This document shows, piece after piece, positions 6,393-12,297 of a DNA stretch of 12,297 bases. Numbering within the stretch: the stretch's first letter is position 1; every line of letters starts with the position of its first letter. The stretch covers positions 826 through 13,122 of the forward strand of contig JAAAVE010000822.1 in assembly GCA_015679605.1 (NCBI GenBank). The letters are read 5' to 3'. The position numbers and the translations under genes are program-made. The stretch is from Podila epigama. Its lineage: Eukaryota; Mortierellomycota; Mortierellomycetes; Mortierellales; Mortierellaceae. Under the pieces are notes generated by a model. It did no database searches. It was not told the DNA's origin and saw only the letters and a program-made list of their open reading frames with translations.

Positions 6393-9158
6393 CCAACAAC
6401 ATGGACAAGGAACATAATACACAAGGAACAAACCCTATTTGGCAGCTGCAGGACCCTTCTCTTGGTGCAGGGTCTAACACGTTGTGTGCGCCAGGATCAT
6501 CGTCTACATTGCCAACCTCACCTAGCCAGCGGAGCATTGAAAAGGCCATAGCTCAAAAATTCGCGTTGCTTGGAGTGGAGCAAAAGATAACATGGCGCAT
6601 GCGGCTAGACCGGTTCATGCTCAACGAAGGTACTTAAAACTGAGGCTAAGCATCATCGTTATTAGCATCATGGTCATGGACATCATTATCGTCATCGTCA
6701 TTATCTTTGTTGTCATCAAAAAGCCCATGGCCATGTCTAGTGCCCAAAGATACACAATAACTCAAGACAATTCCTACCGCTGACCCAAGGTCCTCGAGTA
6801 CTATTTCTCTTCTTTTGGGGGACCCTGCAGCTCTTGATTTTCTACCTTAGCTTTGTCATCTACAACCGCTCCTTACGCTACTCAAAGGCGCGCTCAGTCC
6901 TGGGTATCACTCTTGGAATTGCTCGCGGAGCTGCTGCAGTCATCAACTTTGATTGCGGGCTTATTCTCTTTTCCGTTTGTCGCAACCTCATCTCGCTTCT
7001 TCGGTCAACATTTCTGAACAGCGTCGTGCCATTCGACAAGAACATCATGTTCCACAGGGCTGTCGGCTGGTCAATTGTTCTCTTTTCAATCATCCACTCT
7101 GTTGGACATTACATTAATTACTTTCGTCTCGAGCAGAGCACCCAAGGTACAACGGACCACAGGTCAGCCCAGTACATGGCCATGTTCACCGGACCGGGGT
7201 TCACTGGACATGTCTTGGTCCTCATCCTCTTTCTCATGGTCACTTCCTCAGCTGGTAGGTCAGATATGTCCTTTGTCATGCATATACCGTACATCAGCCC
7301 TTCCATCTGTCGAGCATTTTTTATCTTTCGAGATAGAGCGAGTGCTAATGAATAACAACATTTTTTTTTTCCTCCTGCTACTCGAAAGAACGTGTCCGTA
7401 GAAAGGGGTTTGAAACATTTTGGTTCACGCATCATCTGTTCATCCTCTTTTTTATTACGCTCATGTACCATGGCGCCTTTTGCTTTGTCCGCATGGACAC
7501 TCCACCTTATTGCAAGAGTTCGCCAGGATCATACAAGTTTGTTATGGGATCGTTATTGATCTATCTCCTTGAGAGAACAGTTCGTGAAATCCGGGCAAGG
7601 AAAGCCACATCCATCTCTAAGATTGTGCTTCATCCTTCCAAGGTTGTCGAGGTTCAAGTGATGAAGGAAGATTTTAAAGCCAAGGCTGGTCAATACATCT
7701 TTCTCAATTGTCCTGATATTTCAAAGTTTGAATGGCATCCCTTCACAATCACGTCTGCACCTGAAGAAGACTATGTGAGTGTCCATATCCGCATCGTGGG
7801 AGACTGGACGACTTCTTTTGCCAGACGTCTTGGATGTTCATTTGATGATGAACAACAATTCTGGATTGAAGAGCTCATGAGTCGCTCACGGCACGATCAC
7901 TCATCTGGGTCCAGCTCAGGTGTCTCTCGCGGGTCTGCTCACGATGGACACGGAATAGCAGGCACAAGCACATCAGCCATATCACGGTCAAACCCTTCAG
8001 GTGCACAAAAAAACGTTACATATCAGTTGATTCTGACATAACTCTCACGACCTTTTACTAACTTTACGTTTTCTCTTCCAAACAGTTGCATCGGTCTCGA
8101 GCGCGCACCATGGTGGAGGTAGTGAAGCCATGACTTTGCCGCGGGTCCTGATAGACGGTCCTTATGGTTCTCCGAGCGAGGATGCATTCAATTACGAGAT
8201 TGCCGTCTTAGTAGGTGCTGGCATTGGTGTCACTCCGTTTGCAAGTGTGCTCAAGCACATTTGGTATAGTGTCATGCAGCCCACCAAGATTATAACACTT
8301 CGCAAAGTCTACTTTTTCTGGGTTTGCCGAGATAGAGATGTACCTTTTTTTTTCTTTGTTCGCTTTAATGTCATTGTCTGTGTCTGTCATTATACTGTCT
8401 TCTCAAAATGCTGATTATGATTGAGGGTGTACATTCTTGTAGGCATTCGAATGGTTTCAAGATTTGTTGATAGCCTTGGAGGACCAGAATCTATCCGACT
8501 TTTTAGAGATTCGATCTTACCTCACAGGAGAACTGGGTGCCGAGGAGCTGAACACTATCCTGATGGAGGCAAGGGCTTCCGCAGCAGCAGCGGCGGCGCG
8601 GCATCTTCAGCACAGTCGCCAAACGGGTGAATGTGGAGATATGGAAGACCGTGGGAACACACGTTTTCACCAGACAGATGTCCACGATGCGTTATCGGAT
8701 GCCCAAGGTAAACAAGCAAAAGCAATGATCTACAGCCATTCTTCATATTGATCACATTAAATGAAAACAACATCATGTACTCAATTGACAAGAAAACCTG
8801 TTGTCAAAAAAAATGATAGGACTTGACCGTGATGCCATTACAGGTCTTCGATCGCCCACGTACTATGGTCGTCCAAACTTTGACAAAATTTTTGGCGAAC
8901 TCGCTCAGGCCCATCCACCAGAACAAGGCCAAGTTGGCGTTTTCTTTTGCGGCCCCAAACCTTTGGGCAAAACTCTTCATCGCTGCGCAAAGAAATACGA
9001 CTTTAAATTTCACAAAGGTAAAAGGACACTCTTTGCCTTGCCTGCTTTTTTTTTTGTTGTTGTCTCTATGCTCCATCTCATGGGTCACTTGCTCATATCA
9101 TTCTACTCCTATTTTGTACACGTTATCCTTTTCCAACCATATGTTAGAAAACTTTTGA
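6389..9158 (+). CDS. nox: NADPH oxidase (NOX family, seven exons)
   Basis: NOX enzymes move electrons from cytosolic NADPH through FAD and two haems across a membrane to oxygen, making superoxide; in fungi they control hyphal differentiation. Exons are 6389-6629, 6790-7254, 7389-8000, 8086-8339, 8443-8707, 8820-9017 and 9148-9158, giving 681 residues. After an 80-residue N-terminus without EF-hands, about six hydrophobic segments span 83-300. Haem ligands fit the family spacing: H169 and H183 (14 apart), H250 and H263 (13 apart; [12 protein letters not shown]). HPFTITSAP (352-360) binds [14 protein letters not shown] (462-472), [12 protein letters not shown] (483-494) and CGPKPLG (656-662) form the NADPH part; the protein ends in the conserved ENF. 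Two insertions are unusual: Ser/Gly/His-rich residues about 398-455 and Ala/charged residues about 566-612. Starts at 6389 or 6401 are possible. The donor at 8001 (GTGCAC) is the weakest splice call. The A or B subclass was not resolved. Confidence 0.92.
6645..6720 (+). repeat. ATC/ATT-rich trinucleotide tract in NADPH oxidase intron 1
   Basis: Imperfect CATCAT/GTCATC/ATTATC triplets fill the centre of the 160-base first intron. The frame happens to stay open and encodes only Ile/Val/Met runs, which looks like a transmembrane helix but is excluded by the splice join NEG-PRV and by the triplet repetition. Confidence 0.55.
9148..9158 (+). other. 11-base terminal coding micro-exon of the NADPH oxidase
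   Basis: After acceptor TATGTTAG, the bases AAAACTTTTGA join the G left by exon 6 to read GAA AAC TTT TGA, giving Glu-Asn-Phe-stop. NOX proteins characteristically end in ENF or a very similar tripeptide, so this minimal exon is strongly favoured over read-through into the intron. This entry marks a part of the NADPH oxidase gene. Confidence 0.85.
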
Positions 9159-9831
9159 TGGAGGGATGGGATGGATTGTACCACAGTATTGGCTTGATCA
9201 CCCCTGGTGAGAAATAAAAGATTATCGCTCGCGCGTCCTGAGAACAAAAAAGCATGCTAGGGCTTTTTTTTTTCTTTTTCTCAATGATTGTGCTTTTGCA
9301 TCGTCATCTTGATGGACGATGGGGCGCCTAAACGTTTCGTCTTTGACCAATACCAACGCCCAGGTCCAGGAAAATTCTAGATTGCTATCGCTTTTTGCGC
9401 AAAAGTGTAGGTACAGTGACCACATGCCAACGCCTTGACCCATTTTTCCACCCCCCTAGTCTAATGAGAACCGTTCATGCCGCAATGTGAAAGGATCAAT
9501 TGATTTTTGAATTGAGTTCAGGTACCATTTGTACAGACACCACATGTATATTTCGGTAAATTTTATATTTTTAAGGTGGATGAAAGGACCCATGTGCAAG
9601 TACAGGTACCTGCTAAGGGAGTACTTGATGTATGCCGACAATGTCAAAGAGAGGGAAAAGAAAATATGAGCATGAATAGTCAATTTTATGCTGAAACCAA
9701 TTGCTTCTTGGTCAGGGTCTATACGTCGGGATGAATGGAACAGTTTGAAGCCTACATGGGCAAATCCTCCTTGCCCAAAAGAGCAAAACATCTGCTGCCA
9801 TTTGGGGGTTGTCACAACGGAATGCACAAAG
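9159..9831. other. Intergenic region downstream of the NADPH oxidase
   Basis: No gene is supported here. AATAAA at 9213-9218 is a plausible polyadenylation signal for the oxidase, about 55 bases after its stop. A T-rich run lies near 9264-9279. The minus-strand frame 9827-9456 is open for 123 codons but has no ATG at its head and no recognisable domain. The rest is ordinary AT-rich spacer. Confidence 0.5.
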
Positions 9832-9852
9832 AAAAAAAAAAAAAAAAAAAAA
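9832..9852 (+). repeat. 21-base A run
   Basis: An uninterrupted run of 21 A follows a G at 9831. It is one of two long A runs bracketing 9853-9981. Confidence 0.85.
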
Positions 9853-9981
9853 GACCCTTATGTGGGTTAATGATAATCCACTTTTGACATTTGCACAATT
9901 CCTTCTCGCCGAAAACAAAGCCTATGTCGAAAGGATGCAGCTCATTTTTTTCAGAAGCCCACCCCCAATGAAGAGAATGAC

Positions 9982-10007
9982 AAAAAAAAAAAAAAAAAAA
10001 AAAAAAA
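9982..10007 (+). repeat. 26-base A run
   Basis: An uninterrupted run of 26 A, the longest homopolymer in the window. Its exact length may be uncertain, because sequencing and assembly handle such runs poorly. No target-site duplication or retroelement body was recognised beside it. Confidence 0.85.
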
Positions 10008-10502
10008 TTGAGCTGTAGATGTAACCCGCCATGATGTTGTCGTCCCTTTGGGCAGTCTACCCGAAATGCATCAAGGTTACATGATCGTGTCAAGCGATAA
10101 GAGAGCCCTGCATTGGGCACCCCGAACGATGCACACGATGATGGACGGTCATTGGACGATAAAAGGTTGTGTGTGATCATGAATTACATACACTTTGGGG
10201 TACAAGTGCATCTCACATTCTCCACGCTCTCGTTTTTTACTGTCGTGTCCTCCCTCTGTGCCTTGAACAAACAAGTGCTCCATTCTAGTGTGTGTGTGTG
10301 GTGTACATGTGTATGTGTGAGAGCAAGAGATTGTGATCACGTCTCCCTTTGAGCATGGTAGATAGTGTGCACGGAAACGCACAATTTAGCGCGCATTTTT
10401 TTTATTGTATTGACTTGTCTTGTCGTGTCTTGTGTTGTCTTGTCCTTGTCCTTGGCCTTGTCCTGGCACCAAACAAACAAAGTTAAACAAACAGCAACCA
10501 CC
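10008..10502. other. Intergenic region with GT and TTGTC simple repeats
   Basis: No gene is supported. A GT tract occupies about 10289-10318 (GTGTGTGTGTGTGG and variants). A degenerate CTTGT/CCTTGTC tract covers about 10414-10466. From about 10468 the strand becomes CAAACAAAC-rich, resembling a fungal 5' leader and running into the ATG at 10503. Confidence 0.5.
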
Positions 10503-10739
10503 ATGTCGCCGAGTCGACCAACCACTACAAGCAAGGCCGATTGGAGGTTGTCCGGGCAAAAGAAGATAACCCCCCTCTCGTCCAATTCCCCCCCTTCACC
10601 ACTAATTGCTCCTGCAGGAACATATTACCCTAATTATCTCGACAACAAACAACAACAACAAAACGACAACAACATCGACAACAACCACACTTTCAACACT
10701 GATGGGCACTCGTTCATTCTATCCCACTCAACTGAATAA
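10503..10739 (+). CDS. Doubtful small ORF, 78 residues
   Basis: The ATG at 10503 has a strong context (GCAACCACCATGTCG) and is preceded by a pyrimidine-rich block and a CAAACAAAC leader like those before real genes in this window, which is the only reason to list it. The product begins MSPSRPTTTSKADW, then is rich in Ser, Pro, Asn and Gln (including NKQQQQNDNN), with no domain, signal peptide or membrane segment. The Asn/Gln part comes from a CAACAA-rich stretch that may itself be untranslated leader. It could be a small gene, the first exon of an unrecognised gene, or chance. Low confidence. Confidence 0.2.
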   Translation: MSPSRPTTTSKADWRLSGQKKITPLSSNSPPSPLIAPAGTYYPNYLDNKQQQQNDNNIDNNHTFNTDGHSFILSHSTE

Positions 10740-10835
10740 TATTGCTCCCACTCTGTTTGTATATGACCATATACTTTACCAACAATTTTGCTCAAACTCA
10801 ACTCATCCTTTTCACACTGGTCCTTATTCAACTGA

Positions 10836-10860
10836 CTCTACTCTACTCTACTCTACTCTA
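10836..10860 (+). repeat. Five copies of CTCTA
   Basis: A perfect pentanucleotide repeat, five units, flanked by degenerate ACTCA units on both sides (10791-10875). It lies about 360 bases upstream of the chitinase start. Confidence 0.8.
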
Positions 10861-10903
10861 CTCAACTCATTCTCATCCAAAAGAATGAATAGTCCTCTTA
10901 CTC

Positions 10904-10919
10904 TTTTTTTTTTTTTTTT
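10904..10919 (+). repeat. 16-base T run
   Basis: An uninterrupted poly-T of 16 bases, about 300 bases upstream of the chitinase ATG. Poly(dA:dT) tracts in fungal promoters commonly exclude nucleosomes; that role here is inferred from position. Confidence 0.7.
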
Positions 10920-11088
10920 CCCATGCGATCAATGGCCCGATAACAATCTGGATCGATGACCTTTTCTCCATTTTGACATATGGATCATCCTTCTCCTGCG
11001 GGTTCAAATGCACCATGTGCACTAGATGTCAAAAACAAAAAAACAAGCCCTGGCTCTCCAATGCCTTGGCTGGGGCACCGAACTTGGT

Positions 11089-11223
11089 TGTGAATAAAAG
11101 GGCGCCATGTCCGCCTTCTCTCCCCTCTTCAGGACACCTCACTTTCTTTCCTCCCCCTCCACCTTCCTCCCTCCCAGTCTGCCTCGCGCAACACACTCGT
11201 TCTCATAACCTCTCTTCATCACC
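11089..11223 (+). promoter_or_regulatory. Chitinase core promoter and pyrimidine-rich leader
   Basis: A TATA-like TGAATAAAAGG lies at 11091-11101, 123-133 bases before the ATG. The following stretch 11112-11223 is strongly C/T-rich with many TCC/CTC blocks and CACC directly before the start, typical of highly expressed fungal genes. A start of transcription near 11120-11130 would leave about 100 bases of leader. An ATG at 11107 probably lies upstream of the transcript. Confidence 0.5.
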
Positions 11224-12297
11224 ATGTTGACCCGCACCGCACTCACTGGCCTCCTCGGCCTCGCCATTGCCAGCTCCACCGTCGCTGCCTTTGACCCCCT
11301 CGCCAAGACCAACATTGTCAACTACTGGGGACAAAAGTATGTCTTTCTCTCTTTATTGTTCTTACTTTCAATTGCTTCAGCTTGAAAAAAAAAGCACATT
11401 GTGACAAGCATTAGATTCATTTCTTAACCTCATGATCGACATTATCTTTGCGCCTTACTCGCACTCAATTTAATAGCTCCGTGTATTTCAGTGGAGGTCA
11501 AGAGGCTCGTCTCTCGGCCTACTGCCAGGATGACACTGTCAACGTCTTCGCTGTCTCGTTCATCTCCCAGATTGTGAACGGCAAGCCCGTCCTCAACCTC
11601 TCTAACCACTGCGAGACCCTCTTCCCCGGCACCAACCTCCTCAACTGCCCTCAAATCGGTGCTGACATTAAGACCTGCCAGTCCAAGGGCAAGGCTCTCG
11701 TCATCTCCATCGGTGGTGCTGCTGGTCAATACGCTATTGACACCCCTGCCGCTGGTGCCGCCTTCGCTGAGGTGGTTTGGGACACCTTCCTTGGCGGTTC
11801 CACTGCTAACCGTCCATTCGGTGATGCTATCCTTGATGGTGTTGATCTCGATCTCGAGTCTGGCACCAACAAGGGTTACCCCGCGTTTGTCGATGCCCTC
11901 CGTGCCAAGTTTGCCACTGCCAACAGGCCCTACTACATCACCGCCGCTCCCCAATGCCCCTTCCCCGACCATGCTCTCCAGGCCTCTCTCGATGCTTCCT
12001 GGTTCGATTTGGTCTCTGTTCAATTCTACAACAACTACTGCGGTACCCAAGCCTTCGGCACCAGCAACTTCAACTTTGACACATGGAACAACTGGGCTAC
12101 CAACGTCTCCAAGAACAAGAACGTCCGTATCCTTCTCGGTGTTCCCGGTGGCCCTGGAGCTGCTGGCTCGGGTATCGTGAATGCCGCTCAGTTGACCAAC
12201 ATCATTGCTGGCGTCAAGAACTTCTCCAACTTTGGAGGTGTCATGATGTGGGATGCCGGTGTTGCTGCCAAGTCCGGTTTGGCTGCCGTTGCTGCTA
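11224..12297 (+). CDS. Secreted GH18 chitinase, class III type (3' end beyond the window)
   Basis: The enzyme hydrolyses beta-1,4 bonds of chitin in the cell wall or medium. Exons are 11224-11336 and 11492 to the window edge, joined in phase 2 across an intron starting GTATGT and ending TTCAG; 306 residues are visible and no stop is reached. Residues 1-22 form a signal peptide (MLTRTALTGLLGLAIASS, then TVAA before FDPL). Then come NIVNYWGQ at the first barrel strand, ALVISIGGAAGQ (107-117, the SxGG motif) and DGVDLDLE at 153-160, the GH18 DxxDxDxE signature with E160 as proton donor and D158 as its partner. FYNNYCG (217-222) and GGVMMWDAG (286-294) are the conserved late barrel strands. Codon use is strongly biased to C-ending codons, suggesting high expression. 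A Ser/Thr-rich or chitin-binding tail could follow but is not visible. Confidence 0.93.

Noticed and set aside
6645-6783. Ile/Val-rich open frame that resembles a transmembrane helix upstream of the first oxidase membrane segment
   Set aside because: It lies in intron 1, is made of ATC/ATT triplet repeats, and the splice from 6629 to 6790 gives a family-like NEGPRV junction.
8801-9217. Continuous frame through the last oxidase intron as the true C-terminus
   Set aside because: Splicing to the 11-base exon restores the conserved ENF end; the read-through tail has no family similarity. Kept only as a possible retained-intron form.
9456-9827. 123-codon minus-strand frame in the intergenic region
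   Set aside because: It starts at a GTG rather than ATG, has no recognisable motif, and no plausible splice-linked exon was found beside it.
10019-10082. Inverted repeat ATGTAACC/GGTTACAT with a 48-base loop, plus a nearby GCCC/GGGC hairpin
   Set aside because: Eight-base arms at this spacing are expected by chance many times in 12 kb; no known RNA family was recognised.
10606-10959. 117-codon frame ending in Phe run before the chitinase promoter
   Set aside because: It is translated CAACAA, CTCTA and poly-T simple repeats; no domain and no gene-like composition.
10985-11060. tRNA-like B box (GGTTCAAATGC at 11001-11011)
   Set aside because: No A box at the right distance and no acceptor or anticodon stems could be paired around it.
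11442-12050. 202-codon minus-strand open frame opposite the chitinase
   Set aside because: It is antisense to the well-supported GH18 coding sequence; strong C-ending codon bias on the plus strand suppresses stops on the other strand. No domain is visible in it.

Overview
The window looks like nuclear DNA of an early-diverging fungus, most likely Mortierellomycota (Mortierella/Linnemannia type). This is inferred from intron-rich genes with GT..AG introns of about 85-290 bases, CAA-rich 5' leaders before the start codons, a long intronless F-box/repeat protein, and fungal orthologues (Sec66, Sub1, NOX, chitinase). No bacterial operon, phage, CRISPR or recognisable transposon is present. The organism is not proven by any single marker.

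Layout, left to right. (1) 17-2377, minus: an intronless F-box protein with leucine-rich-repeat-like segments. (2) 2946-3996, plus: a three-exon class I SAM-dependent methyltransferase, divergent from the F-box gene. (3) 4198-5029, plus: two-exon SEC66, a subunit of the ER post-translational translocon. (4) 5306-6050, minus: four-exon SUB1/PC4 transcription coactivator, convergent with SEC66. (5) 6389-9158, plus: a seven-exon NADPH oxidase with all four haem histidines, divergent from SUB1 across 338 bases; its last exon is only 11 bases. (6) 9159-11223: about 2 kb of low-complexity intergenic DNA with long A/T runs, GT, TTGTC and CTCTA repeats, and one doubtful small ORF. (7) 11224 to the right edge, plus: a secreted GH18 chitinase, cut off at its 3' end.

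Exon structures were built by hand from reading phase, splice consensus and family conservation. SUB1 and the NADPH oxidase C-terminus cannot be seen as simple ORFs and appear only after splicing; both then give complete family-like proteins (138 and 681 residues). The genes do not form one pathway. SEC66 and SUB1 are housekeeping, while the oxidase (superoxide production linked to hyphal differentiation in fungi) and the chitinase (cell-wall remodelling or chitin use) are plausibly growth- or development-related.

I see no convincing new multi-gene system. The points most worth a second look are in the NADPH oxidase: an upstream ORF whose stop overlaps the main start as ATGA, two unusual insertions in the FAD/NADPH half, and a micro-exon encoding the conserved C-terminus, whose preceding intron is open in frame. 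A second pair of in-frame splice acceptors lies in the chitinase.
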